Source: Clostridia bacterium
Lineage (GTDB): Bacteria > Bacillota > Clostridia > Christensenellales > DTU072
Direction of reading: 5' to 3'
Assembly: GCA_028699795.1 (NCBI GenBank)
Contig: JAQVTZ010000042.1
Span: 1 to 11,563 of the forward strand
DNA length: 11,563 nucleotides
This document shows positions 1 to 7,169 of the stretch, piece by piece (position 1 is the first letter of the stretch; each line of letters begins with the position of its first letter). The position numbers and the translations under genes are program-made. The notes beneath the pieces are model-generated. The model ran no database searches. It was not told the origin of the DNA and was given only the letters and a program-made list of their open reading frames with translations.

Positions 1-20
1 TTGTAATTTGTATTCTTCAT
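1..20 (-). CDS. Possible start of a further downstream operon gene (partial, six codons visible)
   Basis: On the minus strand an ATG at 20-18 overlaps the TGA stop of the EIIC gene (19-17) in the ATGA arrangement common between translationally coupled genes. The readable peptide is only MKNTNY before the window ends, so no family can be named. Support is positional: the two upstream junctions in this operon are also very tight. Against it, the upstream bases give only a weak Shine-Dalgarno (GAG) and six codons prove nothing. It could be a chance ATG. Confidence 0.25.
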
Positions 21-1261
21 TTTTTACTCGCTTTCAACTCCAATTTCATATCCCCGGGCTTAATCCATTTGATTTTGCGCAGCAGTTCAGACACCAAAAA
101 CGATACAAGGGCGGGTATGACAAACATCAGAAGCGCGATGCCCAACCACAGCATCAAGGGAGAAAGGTCGGAAGACGCTTCTATCGCGCCGAATACGCCA
201 ACAAGACCCGAGGTACCCATGCCGCCGCCGCTTGCGTTGCATTTTAGCATAAATACGGTTGTAGCAAGAGGACCGACCACCGCGCTTGCCACCACGGGCG
301 GTATCAAAATACGGGGGTTTTTCATAATGTTGGGTATTTGCAACATACTTGTGCCCAAACCTTGCGCCAACAAACCCGCGAATTTGTTTTCGCGGAAGCT
401 TGCCACCGCAAAACCTACCATATGCGCGGCGCAACCGACCACTGACGCGCCGCCCGCAAGCAACAACATGGGCGAATCGGGATAAGATAACGCAATAGAA
501 ACCCATATTGCCGCGCTGGAGGTAGGCATTGTAAGAAGTAATCCCATTGCCATTGCAATAATGATACCCATCACAAAGGGGCTCCATTCCATCGCGGTTG
601 CAATGCCTTTTGCCAGTTGAACAATTGCCCAATTGACATGCGGTGTCGCAAAATAAATGGCAACGCCAGCAATCGCCATCGCAGTAAGAGGTATCACAAC
701 AATATCGAGTCCCGTTTTGCCTGCAATCAAAAGACAGATTTCGCAAGTAATAAGCGCGGTAACATATGCGCTGACAGGGTTACCTATTGCTGTAAATAAA
801 ATTTCGTTGAACTTTTCGCCTTTCGCACCGATAAAGCCTGCCACCATACAACTAAAAATCGTGAGTTTGTCGGCTTTGAGCATATATGCGATACCCGCGC
901 CGATGCCCGCTCCCATAAGCGCTTGCGCCACTTTGCCGATCATTTGGATAAAATGACCTATTTCGTTCTCCCCTACCAGTTTGCCAATTTGTACCAAAAT
1001 CGTACCCGCGATAAGCGTTGCGAACAAGCCTAACGCCATGCCTGTAAAAGCATCAATAAACCAACGCTTAGCAAGCCTTTTTACTATATTGGGCTTTTTA
1101 GCAATGGGGTTTTGCGCGGTATTCTCTAAACCCTCTTTTTCTTGTTGCAAAGAAGAACCCGACATCTCTTTTGCCTTTACAGGTTCCGCCAATACACGCG
1201 CCCTTGTCTCTTCTGGTGTGGGTAAGCCTAACTTTGTTTTTGTTGTTTGTTCCATAATCAT
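17..1261 (-). CDS. PTS EIIC-type integral membrane protein (PTS_EIIC_2 / PfoR-like family)
   Basis: A 414-residue polytopic membrane protein. Residues 1-65 are hydrophilic and charged; from about 71 to 395 hydrophobic helices follow one another, beginning AFTGMALGLFATLIAG. Stretches I associate with the PTS_EIIC_2/PfoR-like family are GKTGLDIVVIPL (181-192), LTMPTSSAAI (243-252), the GCAAHMVGFAVASF segment (276-289), LQIPNIMKNPRI (308-319) and CNASGGGMGTSGLVG (341-355). EIIC proteins move a sugar across the membrane while partner domains phosphorylate it, but no EIIA or EIIB domain is fused or encoded here, so transport versus a regulatory role like that proposed for PfoR is open. It is the third gene after lacZ and the patatin gene, 6 bp after the latter, so a role with a galactoside is an inference. 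The start may be M1 or M3; both have only a weak AAGAAG upstream. The 65-residue leader looks long for the family. Confidence 0.8.
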   Translation of the reverse strand: MIMEQTTKTKLGLPTPEETRARVLAEPVKAKEMSGSSLQQEKEGLENTAQNPIAKKPNIVKRLAKRWFIDAFTGMALGLFATLIAGTILVQIGKLVGENEIGHFIQMIGKVAQALMGAGIGAGIAYMLKADKLTIFSCMVAGFIGAKGEKFNEILFTAIGNPVSAYVTALITCEICLLIAGKTGLDIVVIPLTAMAIAGVAIYFATPHVNWAIVQLAKGIATAMEWSPFVMGIIIAMAMGLLLTMPTSSAAIWVSIALSYPDSPMLLLAGGASVVGCAAHMVGFAVASFRENKFAGLLAQGLGTSMLQIPNIMKNPRILIPPVVASAVVGPLATTVFMLKCNASGGGMGTSGLVGVFGAIEASSDLSPLMLWLGIALLMFVIPALVSFLVSELLRKIKWIKPGDMKLELKASKK

Positions 1262-1267
1262 ATCTTC

Positions 1268-2404
1268 TTATAAGTTATTTAGCGCCGCAAAGCGTTTTTG
1301 ATGGGATAATTTTTTGTTATTGGTGAATCTGTCTGTCCCGTATCTTTTTACTTGCGCAAGTAGTGTTTTGATAAATTCCGAAAAACTATACAGGCGGAAT
1401 CTTTCCATTTCGTATCGTTCGGCGTATGGCTCGAGCCACTTAAGAAAACAGTCCGCAATACTATTATCTTCATTTAAACCCAACTCCTTCGCAAGAGCGA
1501 CAATCAAGTCGCGTTTGGAGCCGTTTATCCCTTCTGTTTCGGATAATTTGTCATATACAGCGTAATCTAATTTTTCTAGCGCCGCAAAACATTCGGTTTG
1601 GTCGGCGGCGTAAATGTAGTACCGATATCCCGCAAGACCGTCTAGCTGTTTTAAGCAATCGTAATAGCCTAACTTCATATTGTATTGAATTTTTCGATTG
1701 GAGAAATCCAGCGTCCTCCCAAGCGGCTCAGACGGTTTGATATATTCTATCTTGACGGTTTGGTCTATGACTTTGCGGTGAGGCATCGAACTGAGCGTGC
1801 GCAACACTGTAATATTGTCATAGCCTTTTCGGATTAAAGGATTGATAGGCATATTGTCGTAAATTCCGCCATCCATGTATTTGCGGCCGTTAATTGGTGA
1901 CCTCTTGAAAGCGGGAAAATACGCGCTTGCGATAATGTAATCCTTGATCGTCCCCATAGGCATCTCATCCTTAAAGATTTCTACGGGATTCCAACCGTCG
2001 CTGATGTCCACAGTCACCACGCCGAAGTCGCAAGGCGACGCGCGCAGTTTCTCTTCGTTAAGATAGGTTTCGACCAGTTTGACAAACCTGTCTGTCGCGA
2101 AACCTTTTTCCGAAAGGATTTTGCGGAATTCGCTCCAGAGATATTTGATAACCGCCCTGTCGATTTTTTCTTGAAGTCTGGACATATAGGTATCGTCCAG
2201 CCCCAATACGGCAGACGGGCGCATACTTCCCCAAAGTTGATACAACAAGTCGAAGTCGCCTTGAGCCACCATTGCGCCGTTAATCGCGCCAATTGAAGTG
2301 CCCATAACGCCGTCGAAGCTGTATCCCTTTTCGAAAAGCGCTTTAAGCGCGCCTACATGAAAGGCGCCTTTGGCGCCTCCACCTTCGAGAACTAACCCCC
2401 GCAT
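1268..2404 (-). CDS. Patatin-like phospholipase / lipid acyl hydrolase
   Basis: A 378-residue protein with a patatin domain at its N-terminus. Visible are the glycine-rich oxyanion loop EGGGAKGAFHVGAL (7-20), the nucleophile elbow G-T-S-I-G with Ser37, and the second dyad residue Asp178 in YMDGGIYDN (176-184), which follows the typical SAYFPAF segment. Patatins use this Ser-Asp dyad to cleave acyl esters of phospholipids or other lipids; the actual substrate cannot be read. There is no signal peptide, so it is probably cytoplasmic or membrane-peripheral. Residues from about 200 onward form a helical, charged C-terminal region like that of YjjU-type bacterial patatins (DUF6363-like, tentative). 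Its ATG lies 1 bp after the lacZ stop with only GGTGA nine bases upstream, so translational coupling to lacZ is likely. Confidence 0.9.
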   Translation of the reverse strand: MRGLVLEGGGAKGAFHVGALKALFEKGYSFDGVMGTSIGAINGAMVAQGDFDLLYQLWGSMRPSAVLGLDDTYMSRLQEKIDRAVIKYLWSEFRKILSEKGFATDRFVKLVETYLNEEKLRASPCDFGVVTVDISDGWNPVEIFKDEMPMGTIKDYIIASAYFPAFKRSPINGRKYMDGGIYDNMPINPLIRKGYDNITVLRTLSSMPHRKVIDQTVKIEYIKPSEPLGRTLDFSNRKIQYNMKLGYYDCLKQLDGLAGYRYYIYAADQTECFAALEKLDYAVYDKLSETEGINGSKRDLIVALAKELGLNEDNSIADCFLKWLEPYAERYEMERFRLYSFSEFIKTLLAQVKRYGTDRFTNNKKLSHQKRFAALNNL

Positions 2405-2405
2405 T

Positions 2406-5400
2406 TTATTTAATCACCAAGCGGAATTTAAGCGTATGCAGTTTTTTGGGTAATATCTTGTACGGCTTTTTGGTACAAGCAAGAGCGGGAATATCGCCGC
2501 CCACCCCTCTTTGTTTGCCATCTATGTTCACCGTCAGGTAATTTAAGCTCTTGAGTTCGTGCAGATGTGTTGCTGCATCCAGCATTTCTAATGAATAAGG
2601 GTGCACGCTTGCTTCAAAAGGTTTCTCTATTGCCTGAATTTCTAGCGTGTTTCCAATCTCTAACCATCTCATCTCGGTATGATTGCCGTTTTCTTGAGGA
2701 TAGAGATAATCGTGCAAAAAGTCTTCAGCCGTTCCTTGGTAACGCTTCAGCACCGCGCCGCTCGCACGATCGCAATAGTTTTCGAACGGACCTTTGCCGT
2801 AAAAGCTCATACCGTCCACACCCTCACGCAATGCAAAAGTAAACCCGTAACGCACCAGTTCTTTGGTGGGTACAACCGACATCTCGACATCGAATTGCCC
2901 TTCGCCATAAAACTTATATAAAGTTCGCAGTTCTTTTGTGTAGGGCATCTTCCATGCTATCGCTATGTGAACGACATTGTTGTCTCTAAAAACTTTAATT
3001 TGTGTGGGGTGCAATTTTTGCATCGCCTTTTTGAAACGGTCTACCCCCATATACCACTTCACAATTTTGTAATCTACTTGGGGCAAACGATCGTTATCGA
3101 TTGTGGCGCGGTGGAAACACAGACGCAAAGGCTCTTTTAGTTTTTCTTCGCCCTTTTGGTCGAGACTGATAATTTCTCCCGTGCGTTTTTCGATAATCGC
3201 GCGGCACCTCCCGAAACTCACCACGATTTCTAGATCGGATTCGTAAAAATTGCTATCGGCTTTGGGTTCGGGCAACGAAAAATCGGACTTGGCAAGCATC
3301 AGTTGTTCGTATGCCGCAACATGCCCCGCCTTGGCGTACAGCGCATCCGTTTTTGTAACTAAAGAGATAAGAAGCGTCATTTCGCCACTGTGCCTTTCGA
3401 TATCGAAAGGTATCTCCAGACTGCCGATTGCTCCGGGCTTAACAGAAGGCATCGCCATCTTTCTTTTTTCTACGGTGATACCGTCCGAAATAAGCTCTAA
3501 AAGACAGTCGAAAACCGATAAATTCGTAAACATATAACGATTATAAAAGGTAATTTTGCCGTCAATTAACGCGATATCCGCTTGCTGATACTGTTTGCGG
3601 ACTTCGTAAAGGGACGGGTTGGGACTCCGGTCTCCGCGGACAATACCGTTGAAAGCAAAATTGCCGTCGTTAGGTGTGTCTCCAAAATCGCCGCCATACC
3701 GCCATTCCGTCACACCGTTTTTATTGACAACCTTAATGGATTGATCCGCAAAGTCCCAAATAAATCCCCCGGCGAGCCTGTCATACTTTTTGAAATCGTC
3801 CCAATAGTCCGAAAAATTGCCGAGACTGTTGCCCATCGCGTGCGCATATTCACATTGCAAAAACGGCATATTTTTGTAATCTTCGGGCTGTAATCTTGTG
3901 CCTATCATGGCATTCCAAAGAGCGCGGCAATGAACAACGGGCTTGTTTTCGCCAATTGTACGCATATTTTGTTGTACCGTGTACATCTCGGAGAGAACAT
4001 CGGACACTTTATAATAAGGCTCGTAATGGATGAACCTTGTTTTATCGATTGCTAACGCGGCTTCGCGCATCGCAAAAAACGCCTTGCCCGTACCAGACTC
4101 ATTGCCAAGCGACCAAGAAACAATACAAGGATGATTTTTGTAGCTGTTTACCATGTTGCGCATACGATAAACGCAGTGCGCTGTCCAGCGCTTGTTGCCG
4201 CGGGGAATCATAAACGCCAACCCGTGGGTTTCGAGATTGTTTTCGCATATCACAAGAATGCCATATTTGTCGCAAAGCTCATAGAACACCTTTTGATTGG
4301 GATAATGCGAAGTGCGTATGGCGGTAATGTTGTTGCGGCGGCATAGTTTGACATCCTTTTCGATAAGCTCTGCTGGCACCGCGTGACCGTACTCGGGGTG
4401 AAACTCGTGACGGTTGACACCGCAAAACTTTAGCGGCTTACCATTGAGCAATATATAAGGTCCCCTGCCGTCTTTCTGCGGTGTTATCTCTACTTTGCGA
4501 AAACCGAAATTGGTTACCCTTTTATCTATAAAGCCCCCGATATCGGTAACCTCGGCTACAATTTTATAGAGATTTGGGAATTCGTGTGACCACAACAAAA
4601 CATCCTGAAGCGTGGTAGTAAGTTCAATTTCTGAAGACTTATTGTCTTCTAACGAACCAACATTGTACACAACACTTGCGGCCTCCGATTGGTCTTGGGC
4701 AATAAGCGTGAGTTTGAGCCGCGCGCTTTGTAGCGCTCTGCCACGCGTTGCAATCTTGACTTTTGCTTTGAATGCCGCTTCATGGAAATCGTCCGATAAT
4801 TCGCTGTAAAAATACATATCCGCAATTTCCGCTTTGGGCTTATAAATAAGTGTAACATCGCGAAAAATGCCCGATATCCGCCACATATCTTGGTCTTCTA
4901 GGTAACTTCCCGTACAATAGCGGTAAACGATGACGGCGAGTTTGTTTTCGCCTTGTTTCACATACTTTGTGATATCGTATTCTTGGAAGTCGAAACTGTC
5001 TTCGCTGTAGCCTACGAATTCGCCGTTTACATAGAGCTCGGCCGCGCTGTTTATACCGCCGAACTGGATAAAAACATTGTCATCCGTTTTACCTATATAA
5101 AAAAACCGCACATAACAACCGGCGGAATTTTTGTCCGCTTTAATATGCGGGATAAGGGGCAAAACGGTGCTTTCTATTGGCTTGGGATACCTTATATTGC
5201 TGTAAATTGGGATATCGTACCCCACAATTTGCCAATTGGACGGCACCTTAACTGTGTCGAAACCGCTAAGGTCTGCCCCGAGTTGCTCGAAGCCTTGAGG
5301 AATTGCTTTGAGTTTGTCGCAAAAGAGAAATTTCCAATCTCCGTTGAGACTTGTCGTCTTAAAATTATTTGCGGCATCCAACGGATAACCCGCCGCATAC

Positions 5401-5453
5401 CTTTCTATACTATTTATATTATATATACAAGACTTTCGCCAATAATTCTTCAT
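2406..5453 (-). CDS. lacZ: Beta-galactosidase, glycoside hydrolase family 2 (LacZ type)
   Basis: A 1015-residue intracellular enzyme predicted to hydrolyse lactose and other beta-galactosides; full length compared with E. coli LacZ (about 1023). Domain order: jelly-roll sugar-binding domain (about 35-205, with LEDQDMWRISGIFRDV at 185-200), Ig-like domain (about 210-320), TIM barrel (about 322-610), linker domain (about 620-715), and a C-terminal beta-sandwich (about 740-1010). The acid/base is Glu452 in SLGNESGTG and the nucleophile Glu535 in CEYAHAMGNSLG; IRTSHYPN (379-386) and the metal-site ETH (408-410) are present. E. coli-type DEANIETHG here reads CENNLETHG. There is no signal peptide. 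The ATG has ACGGAG seven bases upstream and a promoter about 50 bp further up. It is the first gene of an operon with the patatin and EIIC genes. Galactosidase specificity is inferred from whole-length LacZ architecture. Confidence 0.95.
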   Translation of the reverse strand: MKNYWRKSCIYNINSIERYAAGYPLDAANNFKTTSLNGDWKFLFCDKLKAIPQGFEQLGADLSGFDTVKVPSNWQIVGYDIPIYSNIRYPKPIESTVLPLIPHIKADKNSAGCYVRFFYIGKTDDNVFIQFGGINSAAELYVNGEFVGYSEDSFDFQEYDITKYVKQGENKLAVIVYRYCTGSYLEDQDMWRISGIFRDVTLIYKPKAEIADMYFYSELSDDFHEAAFKAKVKIATRGRALQSARLKLTLIAQDQSEAASVVYNVGSLEDNKSSEIELTTTLQDVLLWSHEFPNLYKIVAEVTDIGGFIDKRVTNFGFRKVEITPQKDGRGPYILLNGKPLKFCGVNRHEFHPEYGHAVPAELIEKDVKLCRRNNITAIRTSHYPNQKVFYELCDKYGILVICENNLETHGLAFMIPRGNKRWTAHCVYRMRNMVNSYKNHPCIVSWSLGNESGTGKAFFAMREAALAIDKTRFIHYEPYYKVSDVLSEMYTVQQNMRTIGENKPVVHCRALWNAMIGTRLQPEDYKNMPFLQCEYAHAMGNSLGNFSDYWDDFKKYDRLAGGFIWDFADQSIKVVNKNGVTEWRYGGDFGDTPNDGNFAFNGIVRGDRSPNPSLYEVRKQYQQADIALIDGKITFYNRYMFTNLSVFDCLLELISDGITVEKRKMAMPSVKPGAIGSLEIPFDIERHSGEMTLLISLVTKTDALYAKAGHVAAYEQLMLAKSDFSLPEPKADSNFYESDLEIVVSFGRCRAIIEKRTGEIISLDQKGEEKLKEPLRLCFHRATIDNDRLPQVDYKIVKWYMGVDRFKKAMQKLHPTQIKVFRDNNVVHIAIAWKMPYTKELRTLYKFYGEGQFDVEMSVVPTKELVRYGFTFALREGVDGMSFYGKGPFENYCDRASGAVLKRYQGTAEDFLHDYLYPQENGNHTEMRWLEIGNTLEIQAIEKPFEASVHPYSLEMLDAATHLHELKSLNYLTVNIDGKQRGVGGDIPALACTKKPYKILPKKLHTLKFRLVIK

Positions 5454-5475
5454 ATCTGTCTCCGTTTTATCGTTA

Positions 5476-5493
5476 TTACCGTATACAGAGTAA
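5476..5493. promoter_or_regulatory. Possible operator in the lacZ 5' leader
   Basis: An imperfect inverted repeat: TTAC and GTAA arms (5476-5479 and 5490-5493) enclose the palindrome GTATAC (5481-5486), offset by two bases. It begins a few bases after the expected lacZ transcription start, where repressors of sugar genes often bind. No regulator gene is in the window, and short repeats of this kind arise by chance, so this is only a candidate. Confidence 0.25.
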
Positions 5494-5502
5494 ACTTATT
5501 TT

Positions 5503-5531
5503 ATTTTAGCATATTGAAGACAGAAATACAA
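5503..5531 (-). promoter_or_regulatory. SigA-type promoter of the lacZ-patatin-EIIC operon
   Basis: Reading the minus strand: -35 TTGTAT (5531-5526), a 17-bp spacer ending in the extended -10 TGC, then -10 TAAAAT (5508-5503). Transcription would start near 5496, leaving a leader of about 43 bases before the lacZ ATG at 5453. Spacer length and extended -10 match SigA promoters well; the -35 matches four of six positions. Confidence 0.6.
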
Positions 5532-5573
5532 TCATTATATTTTATTACTTGAAAGATTTTTCGACGCAAATTC

Positions 5574-5601
5574 ACTAGTAAATTCACCTGTGATAACTAG
5601 T
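5574..5601. repeat. ACTAGT repeat pair enclosing a TCAC-GTGA palindrome
   Basis: Two ACTAGT hexamers (5574-5579, 5596-5601), each self-complementary, flank TCACCTGTGA (5584-5593), whose TCAC and GTGA arms are inverted. On the minus strand GTGAATTT also occurs twice, 12 bases apart. The cluster lies 11 bp after the trkH stop and about 45 bp upstream of the lacZ -35. It could fold as a weak hairpin behind trkH, but no clear U-run follows, or it could be a protein-binding site. Function unknown. Confidence 0.35.
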
Positions 5602-5611
5602 CATTACATCC

Positions 5612-7072
5612 TTAAGCCCGTTTCCAAACTTTTGGATAAAATAGTAACAACATCGGCAATACTTCCAGCCTGCCCACCAGCATATTAAACATTAAAACAA
5701 TTTTAGAAAAACTGTTAAAAAATGAATAATTGCCAGTAGGCCCCACATCTCCCAATCCGGGACCGATATTATTGATGCAAGCATTAACTGCGCTCATGCT
5801 GTTGGTAAAACCATGTGTTGTACCCGCAGATGTTATAGAGATAAGTACAACGGAAACTGCAAAAATAAACATATATATTGTAAAATAACTCAGCACGCCT
5901 CTCGATATTCCAGAGTCTACAATTTTATTTTCGAATACAATGTTACAAACAGATCTGGGAGATATTGTTTTTTTCAACTCGCGAAAACCCGATTTAAATA
6001 ACAGAATAATACGGGATACTTTCAGTCCGCCTCCTGTGGAACCAGCGCATGCCCCCACAAACATCAGCATAAATAAGACCATTTGCGCGACAAGCGGCCA
6101 TGAAGCAAAATCCGCAGTAGCAAAACCCGTTGTAGATATAATGGATGCAACTTGAAAGAAAGAGTATCGAAGCGTTTCGCCGAAAGTGTCATAAACAGCG
6201 TTTATGGTCAAACTAATAGATATAACAATAACAGCGGCAAAGATAATACCGAAAAAGGTACGCAATTCTTCACTCTTTAATGCTTGTTTAATATTTCCGA
6301 TTAGGATAAGATAATAAAGATTAAAACTTATACTAAACAATAGCATATATACTGTGATAACAGTATCCACAGCAACGCTGCCAAATGCCCCTACACTTTC
6401 GTTCATATTAGAAAATCCGCCGGTACCCGCTGTACCGAAAGCATGAATAACGCTATCGAAAAAATTCATGCCGCAAAGAAGTAATGCAAAAATTTCCGAT
6501 AAGGTAAGTACAATGTATATCCCATAAAGAATTCGTGCGGTAAACTTTAACTTAGACACCAATTTACCGACTTGCGGGCCCGGACTTTCAGCTCTAAAAA
6601 GATGGATAATCTTTGCGTCAGACTTTGGAATAATCGCAATAACAAAGACCAACACGCCCATGCCGCCAATCCAATGCGTAAGACTGCGCCAGAACAACAG
6701 GCTTTTGGGGAGAGCTTCTACATTTGTAAGAATAGATGCGCCCGTCGTGGTAAATCCAGATATTGTTTCGAACAAGCTGTCTATAAAATGAGGAATATGC
6801 CCGCTGATAAAAAAAGGTAAACTTCCGAAAACAGACATAAGAAGCCACGATAACGCAACAATAATGAACCCGTCACTTGCCTTAAAATCTTTGTTTTTTG
6901 GTTTTTTGATGACAAAGGGGACGCCAACGGCAACCAATGCCGCAATCGTAACGCCGAAAGCCAATATGGTGTTATCACCATAAACTATCGCTAGTATAAA
7001 AGGTATACATAACAATATCGACTCTACTATCGCTATTTGCCCCAAAATATAGCCGGTCATTCTGTAATTCAT
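5612..7072 (-). CDS. trkH: Potassium uptake protein TrkH/KtrB, pore-forming subunit
   Basis: A 486-residue integral membrane protein of the Trk/Ktr/HKT superfamily, which carries K+ into the cell. The four pore-loop repeats are visible: SGFTTTGAS (105-113), GTAGTGGFSN (213-222), STTGFATAD (313-321) and NNIGPGLGD (434-442). Their glycines form the single-file selectivity filter. GSTGGGLKVSR (344-354) and the C-terminal LVGRLEVLPMLLLF (465-478) are also family hallmarks. Length matches TrkH (about 480) better than the usually shorter KtrB. The ATG is preceded by AGGA seven bases upstream. It lies 97 bp after trkA on the same strand, and TrkA would gate it from the cytoplasmic side. Base composition is markedly AT-rich compared with the flanking operons. 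Confidence 0.95.
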   Translation of the reverse strand: MNYRMTGYILGQIAIVESILLCIPFILAIVYGDNTILAFGVTIAALVAVGVPFVIKKPKNKDFKASDGFIIVALSWLLMSVFGSLPFFISGHIPHFIDSLFETISGFTTTGASILTNVEALPKSLLFWRSLTHWIGGMGVLVFVIAIIPKSDAKIIHLFRAESPGPQVGKLVSKLKFTARILYGIYIVLTLSEIFALLLCGMNFFDSVIHAFGTAGTGGFSNMNESVGAFGSVAVDTVITVYMLLFSISFNLYYLILIGNIKQALKSEELRTFFGIIFAAVIVISISLTINAVYDTFGETLRYSFFQVASIISTTGFATADFASWPLVAQMVLFMLMFVGACAGSTGGGLKVSRIILLFKSGFRELKKTISPRSVCNIVFENKIVDSGISRGVLSYFTIYMFIFAVSVVLISITSAGTTHGFTNSMSAVNACINNIGPGLGDVGPTGNYSFFNSFSKIVLMFNMLVGRLEVLPMLLLFYPKVWKRA

Positions 7073-7089
7073 TTTTTCTTCCTATCTCT

Positions 7090-7141
7090 CAATAGCTCCC
7101 GCTTGCACCGTTCTAAATTTTCAAAAAGAGCGCTGCTATTG
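7090..7141 (-). promoter_or_regulatory. Possible long-range stem in the trkA-trkH intergenic leader
   Basis: In the 97-bp gap between trkA and trkH the transcript would contain CAAUAGC (from 7141-7135) and its exact complement GCUAUUG (from 7096-7090), 38 bases apart, with a further CGCU/AGCG pairing inside. The lower arm ends 17 bases upstream of the trkH ATG, close to its ribosome binding site. A 7-bp match in a region this size is not rare by chance, so this is weakly supported. No riboswitch class was recognised. Confidence 0.2.
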
Positions 7142-7169
7142 TCCTCGAAAGTACGATATACTAAGGCCC

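Noticed and set aside
87..746. A 219-codon minus-strand frame inside the EIIC gene
   Set aside because: It is an overlapping frame of a well-supported membrane protein. Its product is Cys/Arg/Gly-rich with no family features and no ribosome site.
4953..5552. A 199-codon plus-strand frame across the lacZ start and upstream region
   Set aside because: It is opposite the conserved LacZ N-terminal domain, has no recognisable domain, and runs through the lacZ promoter.
5540..5573. A Rho-independent terminator after trkH using GAAA/TTTC
   Set aside because: The stem has only four weak pairs and no uninterrupted T-run follows.
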